A DNA stretch of 64,000 nt. It comes from Streptomyces sp. V2I9. Its GTDB lineage: Bacteria > Actinomycetota > Actinomycetes > Streptomycetales > Streptomycetaceae. Within the stretch, counting starts at the first letter, position 1; the number at the start of each line of letters is the position of its first letter. A program made the translations under genes and the position numbers. The notes beneath the pieces are model-generated. The model worked only from the letters and a program-made list of their open reading frames with translations, did no database searches and had not been told where the DNA came from. This document shows positions 9,413-17,145 of the stretch, piece by piece. The DNA lies in contig NZ_JAUSZJ010000002.1 in NCBI RefSeq assembly GCF_030817475.1, positions 6,028,626-6,092,625 of the forward strand, in the 5' to 3' direction.

Positions 9413-10606
9413 ATGGCCGATATTAAGAAGATTACACTCGGTTCAGGGAAGGTGAGATACCGATTCGTTATCGATATCGGGCGAGGGGAGGGTGGTAAGC
9501 GTAAGCAGCTAACGGTTACGCGAAACACGCTTCGAGAGGCCAAAGCGGAGCTGCTTCGAATTGAAAGCGAACGAGGTTCGGGCACATTCGTTCAACCTAG
9601 TCGACTGACGGTCGGTGATTGGATTGACCAATGGTTGGAAAAGAAGGCGGAGGACCTCGAAGTGACCACGATCTACAACTATCGAATCACCCTGGATCGG
9701 GTTCGAGGAAAGCTTGAGGGGATCCTGCTTCAGGAGCTCACTGAAGAGGATGTGGAAAATTGGGTGAAATGGACCCTGAAGTATGGTCGTGTTCGCGGAA
9801 AGGGGGCAGGGGCGCCGCTTGCGGTGACGACAGTTGACATGAGTCTAGCGCGGCTTAAAGAGTGTTTGAATCGCGCAGTGACCAAGCGGCTGGTGTCCAT
9901 GAACGTGGCTCAAAATCTTTCAATTCCGCGTCGGGCGCGAAAAGAAGAGCGGAAGAATAAGGAGGAGCTGAAGCCTTGGGATGTTGCAGAGGTTCATGTA
10001 TTCGTGCGGGGAATTCAAGCGGATAGGTTTTACGCCCCGCTCTTGCTTTCTCTTATGGGGCTTCGCCCGGCGGAAGTCTGCGGACTTCGTTGGGAAGATG
10101 TCGACTTGGAGTCCGGCACTATTCGCATTGCTAATACGCGCACGATGATGGGCAACCGGACGGTGGTTGAGAAAGATACAAAGTCGATGGCTGGAGAGCG
10201 GGAGCTTCCCCTACCAGCTCCGGTTTGGGGTGCGCTCCGGTCGTTCAAGTCCCTCCAGGCCACGGAAGAGCTGGCCCTCGGGCCCGACTACCGTGACTCT
10301 GGCTACGTGCTGGTGGACGAGGTAGGGGAGGTTCGGAACATCAAGCAACTCCGTCGACGGGCGTACCGAATCATGGCCCTGCTGGGTCTGCGTCGGGTGC
10401 GCCTCTACGACGCGCGAGCGACCTGCTTCACATATCTCGCCAACATGGGGGTGCCCGACCATCTGCTGGCTAGGTGGGCGGGGCACACGAACGTCCGCAC
10501 CACCAAGAAATGGTACGTCAAGCCGGGTGTGGAGGATCTTCGCGGAGCCGCCACAGTGTGGGGAGGGCTGCACGGGTCTGGCGGAGGACATACCGCAGAG
10601 TCGTGA
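9413..10606 (+). CDS. int: Tyrosine recombinase / phage-type integrase
   Basis: A 397-residue site-specific recombinase. The N-terminal arm and SAM-like domain (about residues 60-160) precede the catalytic domain with LLSLMGLRPAEVCGLRWEDV (first catalytic Arg), YDARATCFTYLANMG, WAGHTNVRTTKKWY (His and nucleophile Tyr) and an AGERELPLP beta-hairpin region. The box II motif, normally HxxR, reads YDAR, so the first His is replaced by Tyr. The ATG follows AGGAGG. Codon use is clearly less GC-biased than in neighbouring chromosomal genes, which indicates transfer. It ends 30 bp before pcaL and would catalyse integration or excision of the island that ends there. Confidence 0.92.
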   Translation: MADIKKITLGSGKVRYRFVIDIGRGEGGKRKQLTVTRNTLREAKAELLRIESERGSGTFVQPSRLTVGDWIDQWLEKKAEDLEVTTIYNYRITLDRVRGKLEGILLQELTEEDVENWVKWTLKYGRVRGKGAGAPLAVTTVDMSLARLKECLNRAVTKRLVSMNVAQNLSIPRRARKEERKNKEELKPWDVAEVHVFVRGIQADRFYAPLLLSLMGLRPAEVCGLRWEDVDLESGTIRIANTRTMMGNRTVVEKDTKSMAGERELPLPAPVWGALRSFKSLQATEELALGPDYRDSGYVLVDEVGEVRNIKQLRRRAYRIMALLGLRRVRLYDARATCFTYLANMGVPDHLLARWAGHTNVRTTKKWYVKPGVEDLRGAATVWGGLHGSGGGHTAES

Positions 10607-10636
10607 GTGATTGTGAGAGATGAGAGGTTAAGACCT

Positions 10637-11920
10637 ATGAGTGAGACGCAGCCGCAAGCGATGAAGTACCAGGTAGATGGGCCAGAGGACGCACCTTGGT
10701 TGGTGCTCGGTCCTAGCCTCGGTACTACATGGCACATGTGGGACCGCCAGATTCCCGAGCTGTCGCAGCACTGGCGGGTCTTCCGCTACGACCTGCCCGG
10801 CCACGGCGGCGCGCCCGCCCACGCCGCCGCCTCCGTCGCCGACCTCGCGGACCGGCTGCTGGCGACGCTGGACGGGCTCGGCGTCCAGCGGTTCGGCTAC
10901 GCCGGCTGCTCGATCGGCGGGGCGGTCGGCGCGGACCTGGCGCTGCGCCACCCGCACCGGATCGCCTCGCTGGCGCTGGTCGCGTCCTCGCCCCGGTTCG
11001 GCACGGCCGACGAGTTCCGCCGGCGGGGCGTGATCGTCCGTACCAACGGCCTGGAGCCGATGGCCCGCACCGCCCCGGAGCACTGGTTCACCCCCGGCTT
11101 CGCCGCCGCCCAGCCCGCCATCGTCGAGTGGGCCGTACAGATGGTCCGGACCACCGATCCCGGCTGCTACATCGCCGCCTGCGAGGCGCTCGCCGCGTTC
11201 GACATCCGCGGTGCGCTGGGCCGGATCGGCGTCCCCACGCTGGTGCTGGTCGGAGCGGAGGACCAGGTCACCGGCCCCGCCGAGGCCCGCACGCTGGTCG
11301 CCGGGATACCGGACGCCCGCCTGGCGCTCGTCCCCGGCGCCTCCCACCTCGCCCCCGTCGAGCAGCCCGCCGCCGTCAGCGACCTGCTGCTGACGCACTT
11401 CTCCACCGGCTGGCAGCAGGACACCTCGGCCGCGATCCCGGTCCTGCCCCACGCCCCCGGCCCCGCCGTCCCGGCCACCCCGTTCGCCCCGGTGGCCGAG
11501 ATCGCGTCGGCCGCCGCGCCCGCCGCCGTACCGACGCCCGACGACCGGTACGAGCAGGGCACGCGGGTACGCCGGGAAGTGCTGGGGGACTCCCATGTGG
11601 ACGCGGTGAACGCCACGGCGGACGCCTTCACCGAGGACTTCCAGGAGCTGGTCACCCGGTACGCCTGGGGCGAGGTGTGGAGCCGGGACGGCCTCGACCG
11701 TCGCACCCGCAGCTGCATCACGCTCACCGCTCTGGTCGCCTCCGGCCACCTGGAGGGCCTGGCCGCGCACACCCGCGCCGCCCTGCGCAACGGACTGACG
11801 CCCGCCGAGATCAAGGAAGTCCTCCTCCAGACCGCCGTCTACTGCGGCCTCCCGGCCGCCGGGGCCGCGTTCGCCGTCGCGGGAAAGGTGATCCAGGAGG
11901 AAACCACACCCCCCGCGTAG
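10637..11920 (+). CDS. pcaL: Fused 3-oxoadipate enol-lactonase / 4-carboxymuconolactone decarboxylase
   Basis: Residues ~1-260 are an alpha/beta hydrolase with the nucleophile elbow GCSIGG and the late His in GASHLAPVEQP (PcaD part). After a proline/alanine linker, residues ~305-427 are a carboxymuconolactone decarboxylase domain (YEQGTRVRREVLGD; ITLTALVASGHLEGLAAHTRAAL; PcaC part). The enzyme performs two late steps of protocatechuate catabolism to 3-oxoadipate. In Streptomyces, pcaL is normally the last gene of pcaIJFHGBL; here its left neighbour is an integrase and no other pca gene is present. The first ~100 bp (10637 to about 10740) use AT-rich codons, then codon use turns sharply GC-rich. 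This suggests the 5' end was rebuilt by the integrated element. ATG at 10637 follows AGAGG. Confidence 0.9.
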   Translation: MSETQPQAMKYQVDGPEDAPWLVLGPSLGTTWHMWDRQIPELSQHWRVFRYDLPGHGGAPAHAAASVADLADRLLATLDGLGVQRFGYAGCSIGGAVGADLALRHPHRIASLALVASSPRFGTADEFRRRGVIVRTNGLEPMARTAPEHWFTPGFAAAQPAIVEWAVQMVRTTDPGCYIAACEALAAFDIRGALGRIGVPTLVLVGAEDQVTGPAEARTLVAGIPDARLALVPGASHLAPVEQPAAVSDLLLTHFSTGWQQDTSAAIPVLPHAPGPAVPATPFAPVAEIASAAAPAAVPTPDDRYEQGTRVRREVLGDSHVDAVNATADAFTEDFQELVTRYAWGEVWSRDGLDRRTRSCITLTALVASGHLEGLAAHTRAALRNGLTPAEIKEVLLQTAVYCGLPAAGAAFAVAGKVIQEETTPPA

Positions 11921-11932
11921 CAGGATGGAGCC

Positions 11933-12587
11933 ATGAACGCATCGTCCGGGGCACTCACCCTCACCAAGAAGACCCACTCCTGCGTCCGGATCGAGAAGGA
12001 GGGGCGGGTCCTGGTCATCGACCCGGGAGGCTTCTCCGAGGACGACGCGGCGCTCGGCGCGGACATCATGCTGGTCACGCACGAGCACCCGGACCACTTC
12101 GACGAGGCGCGGCTGCGGGCGGGCCTGGAGGCGAACCCGGCGGCCGAGATCTGGACGCTGCGCAGCGTGGCGGAGCAGCTCTCGGCCGCGTTTCCGGGGC
12201 GGGTGCACACCGTGGGCGACGGGGACGCGTTCTCCGCCGCAGGCTTCGACGTCACCGTGCACGGGGAGCTGCACGCGGTGATCCACCCGGACATCCCGAG
12301 GATCACCAACATCGGCTTCCTGGTGGACGGTTCGGTCTTCCACCCCGGCGACGCACTCACCGTTCCCGAGCGCCCCGTGGATACGCTCCTGCTGCCGGTT
12401 GATGGCCCCCTGGAGCAAGATCTCCGAGGTCATCGACTACGTACGCGAGGTGAAGCCGCGCCGCGCGATCGACGTCCACGATGCCTTGCTGACCGATCTG
12501 GCACGGCCGATCTACGACCATCAGATCGGGGCGCTGGGCGGCGCGGACCACGGCCGGCTGGCCCCGGGCGGCATCACCGAGCTGTGA
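11933..12587 (+). pseudogene. MBL-fold metal-dependent hydrolase, frameshifted
   Basis: The product begins LTLTKKTHSCVRIEKEGR and has the metallo-beta-lactamase metal motif THEHPDHFD (HxHxDH class). HGELHAVIH and FHPGDALTVP provide further metal ligands, as in UlaG-like cytosolic hydrolases. At 12399-12400 an apparent extra T in CCGGTTGATGG shifts the frame; without it the sequence reads LLLPVMAPWSKISEVIDYVREV and stays open to 12587 (about 217 residues). The gene starts 12 bp after pcaL behind GGATGGAG. The substrate is not known. The homopolymer position of the lesion makes a base-calling error as likely as a real mutation. Confidence 0.8.
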
Positions 12588-12699
12588 GGGCCGGGGCGTC
12601 CGCCCCGCCTTCGCCCCGCTCCCGGCACGGCCCGCCCCGGCCCGCCGTCCGTCACCGGGCTTTCGCCGCCTGTCAGTGCGAGCGGCTAGGTTGGTGGGC

Positions 12700-13479
12700 A
12701 TGCGCATCGCCACCTGGAACGTCAATTCGATCACCGCCCGGCTGCCGAGGCTGCTGGCCTGGCTGGAGAGCAGCGGCACCGATGTGCTGTGCATCCAGGA
12801 GACCAAGTGCACGGCCGAGCAGTTCCCCGCCGAAGCCCTGCGCGAGCTGGGGTACGAGTCCGCGGTCAACGCCACGGGCCGGTGGAACGGGGTCGCGCTG
12901 CTCTCGCGCGTCGGCCTCACCGATGTGGTCACCGGCCTGCCCGGCGGCCCGGACTACGACGGCGTCCAGGAGCCCCGCGCGATCTCGGCGACCTGCGGAC
13001 CGCTGCGCCTGTGGTCGGTGTACGTGCCCAACGGCCGCGAGGTCGAGCACGAGCATTACGCGTACAAGCTGCGCTGGCTGGAGGCACTGCGCAAGGCCGT
13101 CGCCGCCGACGCGGCGGGGAGCCTGCCGTTCGCGGTCCTGGGTGACTTCAATGTGGCCCCCACCGACGAGGACGTCTGGGACCCGGCCCTGTTCGAGGGC
13201 GCCACGCATGTGACGCCCGCCGAGCGGGCCGCCCTCGCCGCCCTGGAGGCGGAAGGGCTGGGCGAGGTGGTTCCGCGCCCCCTCAAGTACGACCGCGCCT
13301 ACACGTTCTGGGACTACCGCGAGCTGCGGTTCCCCAAGAACAAGGGCATGCGGATCGACCTGACGTACGGCAACCCGCTCTTCACGGCGGTCGTCAAGGA
13401 CAGCTACGTGGACCGTGAGGAGCGCAAGGGCAAGGGCGCGTCCGACCACGCTCCAGTGGTGGTCGACCTCGACCTCTGA
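12700..13479 (+). CDS. xth: Exodeoxyribonuclease III / AP endonuclease family protein
   Basis: A 259-residue protein of the exonuclease-endonuclease-phosphatase superfamily. It shows MRIATWNVNSI, the metal-binding Glu in CIQETKC, VLGDFNVAP (catalytic Asp/Asn) and GASDHAPVVVDL (Asp-His pair). It would degrade one strand of duplex DNA 3'-5' and cleave at abasic sites in base-excision repair. The start at 12700 is chosen because the conserved family N-terminus begins exactly there. It is transcribed away from the metallo-hydrolase with a ~110-bp gap and is intact. Confidence 0.93.
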   Translation: MRIATWNVNSITARLPRLLAWLESSGTDVLCIQETKCTAEQFPAEALRELGYESAVNATGRWNGVALLSRVGLTDVVTGLPGGPDYDGVQEPRAISATCGPLRLWSVYVPNGREVEHEHYAYKLRWLEALRKAVAADAAGSLPFAVLGDFNVAPTDEDVWDPALFEGATHVTPAERAALAALEAEGLGEVVPRPLKYDRAYTFWDYRELRFPKNKGMRIDLTYGNPLFTAVVKDSYVDREERKGKGASDHAPVVVDLDL

Positions 13480-13520
13480 GCCGGGCCGGGGGAGGCGGGC
13501 GAACGACTGGGCCCATGCGA

Positions 13521-13561
13521 CAACCCAAGGTTGACACTCCCTGGGTGTCAACCTACGGTTG
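13521..13561 (+). promoter_or_regulatory. Palindromic operator overlapping a consensus-like promoter; leaderless start
   Basis: TTGACA (13531-13536), a 17-base spacer and TACGGT (13554-13559) form a vegetative-type promoter. Transcription would begin about at the A of the ATG at 13566, so the mRNA is probably leaderless. The promoter lies inside a symmetric 41-bp element: inner arms GGTTGACAC / GTGTCAACC (13529-13537, 13545-13553) and outer arms CAACC / GGTTG. Confidence 0.65.
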
Positions 13562-13565
13562 TCAC

Positions 13566-14306
13566 ATGTCGCAGCCTCTTCCCGTCAGCCCTTCCGTACG
13601 CCTCGACGACTTGATCGAGGCCATCAAGAAGACCAACGACGACGCCCTGGAACAGCTCTCCGGCGCGGTGCTCGCCGCCGACCACCTCGGCGACGTGGCC
13701 GATCACCTGATCGGCCACTTCGTGGACCAGGCCCGCCGCTCCGGCGCCTCCTGGACGGACATCGGCCGCAGCATGGGGGTCACCCGCCAGGCGGCCCAGA
13801 AGCGCTTCGTGCCCAAGAAGGGCGAGGGCGCGTCGGACCTGGACCCCAACGAGGGCTTCAACCGTTTCACCCCGCGCGCCCGCAACGTGGTGGTCGCCTC
13901 CCACAACGAGGCCCGGGCGGCCCGGAACGCCGAGATCGTCCCCGCTCACCTGATCCTCGGCCTCCTCGCCGAGCCCGAGGCCGTCGCCGCGCGTGTGCTC
14001 ACCGGCCAGGGCGTGAGCGCGGACGCGCTGCGAACGGCCGCGACCGCCGTGCTGCCCGCCGCCATGGACGAGGCGCCCGAGCTCATCCCGTACGACGCGG
14101 ACTCCCGCAAGGCCCTGGAACTGACCTTCCGCGAGGCGCTCCGGCTCGGCCACAACTACATCGGCACCGAGCACATCCTGCTCGCCCTGCTGGAGTTCGA
14201 GGACGGCTCCGGCGTACTGACCGGCCTCGGCCTGGACAAGGAGGCCGTGTCCGCCGCGGTGGAGCGGGCCGTGAGCGAGGCGGCGGCCCGAACCCCGGGG
14301 CAGTAG
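13566..14306 (+). CDS. Clp N-terminal-domain protein with N-terminal helix-turn-helix
   Basis: A 246-residue protein. Residues ~55-80 (GASWTDIGRSMGVTRQAAQKRF) form a helix-turn-helix. Residues ~95-240 contain two Clp-N repeats (FTPRARNVVVASHNEARAAR, AHLILGLL, GHNYIGTEHILLALL) like the N-domain of ClpA/ClpC. There is no AAA+ ATPase domain, so it is not a ClpC unfoldase; it may be a DNA-binding protein that senses Clp substrates or partners. ATG follows a consensus promoter with no room for a ribosome-binding site. The palindrome over that promoter could be its own operator. This combination is widespread in Streptomyces, but its role is unproven. Confidence 0.85.
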   Translation: MSQPLPVSPSVRLDDLIEAIKKTNDDALEQLSGAVLAADHLGDVADHLIGHFVDQARRSGASWTDIGRSMGVTRQAAQKRFVPKKGEGASDLDPNEGFNRFTPRARNVVVASHNEARAARNAEIVPAHLILGLLAEPEAVAARVLTGQGVSADALRTAATAVLPAAMDEAPELIPYDADSRKALELTFREALRLGHNYIGTEHILLALLEFEDGSGVLTGLGLDKEAVSAAVERAVSEAAARTPGQ

Positions 14307-14352
14307 CGGCCCGGAGATCTCCCGCCCCGGACGGCGGGCTCGGCACCCCGCC

Positions 14353-14375
14353 GGCGGCGTGTCGAACCCGCCGCC
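14353..14375. terminator. Possible bidirectional terminator between convergent genes
   Basis: GGCGGCG (14353-14359) pairs with CGCCGCC (14369-14375) across a 9-base loop, between the convergent Clp-N and SDR genes. Confidence 0.4.
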
Positions 14376-14390
14376 CGTGAGCACCGGCCG

Positions 14391-15170
14391 TCAGTGCACC
14401 GAGAACCCGCCGTCCACGAAGACGGACTGGCCGGTGACGTACGCCGAGGAGCGGCCCGCCAGGAACACCGCGGCCCCCGCGAAGTCCTCGGCGAGGCCGT
14501 TGCGCCCGACGAGGGTCCGGGCGGCGAGCGACTCCACCTTCTCCGGGTCCGCCTGGAGACGCGCGTTCAGCGGCGTCAGCACGAACCCCGGCACGAGGGT
14601 GTTCACGGTGACACCGTGCGGCGACCACGCCTCCGCCTGCGACCGGGCCAGCGACTCCAGCCCGCCCTTGGACACCCCGTACGCCCCGCTGTTCACGAAG
14701 GCGCGGTGCGCCTGCTGCGAGCTGACGTGGATGATCCGCCCGTACCCGCGCTCGGCCATGCCGGGCCCGAACCGCTGACCCAGCAGGTACGGGGCCTTCA
14801 GGTTCACGGCCATGGTGGCGTCCCACACGTCCTCACCGAGATCGCCCATGGGCGGCCGCAGGTTGATGCCGGCGCAGTTGACGAGAATGTCCGGCTCCCC
14901 GAACGCGGCGACCGCGCCGTCGGCAGCGGCGCGCACTCCTTCACCCGTGCCCAGATCGGCGCTCACCCGGGCGGCCCGGCACCCATCGGCGGCCAACTCC
15001 TCGACGGTGGCCTTCAATTCGGCCTCTCGCCGAGCCACGACGACCACACTCGCCCCGGCCCGCGCAAGCGCCCCGGCAATGCCCCGTCCGATCCCGGAAC
15101 TCCCGCCCGTCACGACGGCAACCCGCCCGACCAGCGAGAACAGGCCCGACACATACGTCTGCGTACTCAT
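14391..15170 (-). CDS. SDR-family oxidoreductase
   Basis: A 259-residue classical short-chain dehydrogenase/reductase. It has the Rossmann glycine motif TGGSSGIGRG, NCAG in the adenine-binding region, the catalytic Ser in HVSSQQAH and YxxxK as YGVSK. The C-terminal DGGFSVH is typical of the gluconate 5-dehydrogenase/3-oxoacyl-ACP reductase branch. It uses NAD(P)H to interconvert a carbonyl and a hydroxyl group; the substrate cannot be read from sequence. It is monocistronic, convergent with the Clp-N gene. Confidence 0.88.
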   Translation of the reverse strand: MSTQTYVSGLFSLVGRVAVVTGGSSGIGRGIAGALARAGASVVVVARREAELKATVEELAADGCRAARVSADLGTGEGVRAAADGAVAAFGEPDILVNCAGINLRPPMGDLGEDVWDATMAVNLKAPYLLGQRFGPGMAERGYGRIIHVSSQQAHRAFVNSGAYGVSKGGLESLARSQAEAWSPHGVTVNTLVPGFVLTPLNARLQADPEKVESLAARTLVGRNGLAEDFAGAAVFLAGRSSAYVTGQSVFVDGGFSVH

Positions 15171-15495
15171 GTCCGAACCTTAGGACACCTGCGGTTTCGG
15201 GGCCGCCGGGGGAGGCCGATGCCACCGGTCCGCCGACAGGATCTCCAAAGGGCACAGGGAAGGACGAGGAGTGGGGGACGGCAGGGGGTGGGCCACGACG
15301 GATTCGGGCTCATCGGTTCTGTTCACCTGAGCCATCGCCGCGGGTGTCACCGGTTCACCAGGCGGGCCATCCCGTCGACGCCGAGGGCGGTGCCGAGCGG
15401 TACCTCCTGCCGGGGCGTCAGAGCGGCTGAGGGTACGCAGAGCGAATCGGGCGGTCGTACTATCTTGATCTACGACTGGGGGGTGCTGTTCGGCC
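15171..15495. other. Intergenic region between divergent SDR and kinase genes
   Basis: 325 bp without a supported ORF. It should hold promoters for both flanking genes; no clear operator is seen. Confidence 0.5.
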
Positions 15496-17145
15496 ATGGC
15501 TATGTCGGAACTGCTGGAACCGCAGGGGACCGGACCGTTCAGGACGGTCGCTGTGCTCGGCGAGGGCGGGATGGGCCGGGTCCTTCTCGGTGTCTCGCCG
15601 GACGGACGGCTGGTCGCCGTCAAGCAGGTGCACGCCGATCTGGCTGATGACGACGGGTTCCGCGCCCGGTTCCGGCGTGAGGTGGCCGCATCGCGCAGAG
15701 TGTCCGGTGCCTACACCGCGCCGGTCCTCGACGCCGATGCCGAGGCACCCGTCCCCTGGCTGGCCTCGGCCTTCGTGCCGGGCCCCTCGTTGAGCCAGGC
15801 GCTGGAGGCGGTACGGACGCTGCCCGCCCCGTCCGTACGGCAGCTGGCCGCGGGGCTGGCGCAGGCACTGGCCGACATCCACCGTGCCGGGCTGATCCAC
15901 CGCGACCTCAAGCCGTCGAACGTGCTGCTCGCCGAGGACGGCGTACGGGTCATCGACTTCGGTATCGCGCGGGCGGCCGAAGGTCAGACCGCGCTCACCC
16001 ACGCCGGTGCGGTGCTGGGGTCGCCGCCGTTCATGTCGCCGGAACAGGTGCACGGGCGCGCGCCGACACCGGCGAGTGACGTCTTCTCGCTCGGTGCCAC
16101 CCTGTTCACGGCCTGCACCGGACTGCCGCCGTTCCACGCCGACTCGGTGCCCGGGATCCTCTACAAGGTCGCGCACTCCGATCCCGACCTGAGCGCGCTC
16201 CCGCCGGAACTCCACGAGATCATCGCCCCGTGCCTGTCCAAGGAGGAGGGGGACCGCCCGAGCCCGGCAGAGCTGTTGGCGCTGATCGGTACCGTCGCTC
16301 CGACGGCCCGCCCCTGGCCCGCGGAGGTCCACCGGATCACCGCCGCGCAGCGGACCGAGATCGACAGGCTGGTCAGCCTGCCGGACCGTACCACCAGCAT
16401 CTCCCCGGCACCGCGCACCCAGCCGCCCCCGCCGGGCTTCGCCCCTCCCGCCGCCGTCGGGTCCGCCGCGGAGCACGGCTCGTCACGGCGTGGCCGAACC
16501 CTCGGGCTCGTCGTCGGCGGCGTTCTGGTGGCGGCCGCCGTGACGGCGGCGGCGTTGCTGTTGCCACAGGGTGAGGACCCGAAGGGGAAGCCCACGCGCG
16601 CGGCCGCGGAACGGACGCCGTCACCGGACACGACCTGGAATGTCCCGACCCCTGGGACCACGCCGCTGTCGAAGGTCCCGGACAAGCACCCGACCGACCT
16701 GCCGAACTGCGCGAAGCGCAGCAGCCCGGTACGGGTGCCTTCCCTGTTCGACGCTCCGACGGGGCCGACCAAGGAGCAGACCCATCACGACCCCGACGCG
16801 CACGAGTTGATGAGCTGGTGCACCTGGAATTCCCGGAGCGGCGACGAGATCAATGTGTCCTGGAAGCGCTACGGTTCCCACCCCGAGGAGGGCACCGGGG
16901 CTGAGCAGGCGAAGAAGTACTACGAGGGCTTCTTCTACCCGGGCCACGGCCGGCGTGAGGACATCGGACTCGGCGAGGAAGCGCTCTGGGTGACCGACGA
17001 CGACAGAAACAACTGTTTGCTGTACGTACGGGACGTCAACCTCGTCGTGATCACCAGCGTCTCGGGCCGCGCCCACCCGCCGGGCACGTGCGAGAAACTG
17101 ACCACCGACGTAACGGGAGACGCGTTGAGCGCGGTGACGTCCTGA
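15496..17145 (+). CDS. Receptor-like Ser/Thr protein kinase (first of tandem pair)
   Basis: A 549-residue Hanks-type kinase. Residues ~14-275 hold the kinase domain: LGEGGMGRVLLG (P-loop), VAVKQV (ATP-anchoring Lys), HRDLKPSN near 136 (catalytic loop), IDFGIA near 154 (metal-binding), then SPPFMSPEQ. A proline-rich juxtamembrane stretch is followed by one membrane segment (LGLVVGGVLVAAAVTAAALLL, ~333-355). An external C-terminal domain of ~190 residues contains three conserved-looking Cys positions (PNCAKR, MSWCTW, NNCLLY) and a fourth near the end. The outside domain probably senses an unknown signal. The start is the ATG at 15496 or 15502. Its stop overlaps the start of the second kinase by one base. 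Confidence 0.92.
   Translation: MAMSELLEPQGTGPFRTVAVLGEGGMGRVLLGVSPDGRLVAVKQVHADLADDDGFRARFRREVAASRRVSGAYTAPVLDADAEAPVPWLASAFVPGPSLSQALEAVRTLPAPSVRQLAAGLAQALADIHRAGLIHRDLKPSNVLLAEDGVRVIDFGIARAAEGQTALTHAGAVLGSPPFMSPEQVHGRAPTPASDVFSLGATLFTACTGLPPFHADSVPGILYKVAHSDPDLSALPPELHEIIAPCLSKEEGDRPSPAELLALIGTVAPTARPWPAEVHRITAAQRTEIDRLVSLPDRTTSISPAPRTQPPPPGFAPPAAVGSAAEHGSSRRGRTLGLVVGGVLVAAAVTAAALLLPQGEDPKGKPTRAAAERTPSPDTTWNVPTPGTTPLSKVPDKHPTDLPNCAKRSSPVRVPSLFDAPTGPTKEQTHHDPDAHELMSWCTWNSRSGDEINVSWKRYGSHPEEGTGAEQAKKYYEGFFYPGHGRREDIGLGEEALWVTDDDRNNCLLYVRDVNLVVITSVSGRAHPPGTCEKLTTDVTGDALSAVTS

Noticed and set aside
9072-9585. Minus-strand frames around the integrase start
   Set aside because: They show no known domain and lie antisense to the integrase or in low-GC island DNA.
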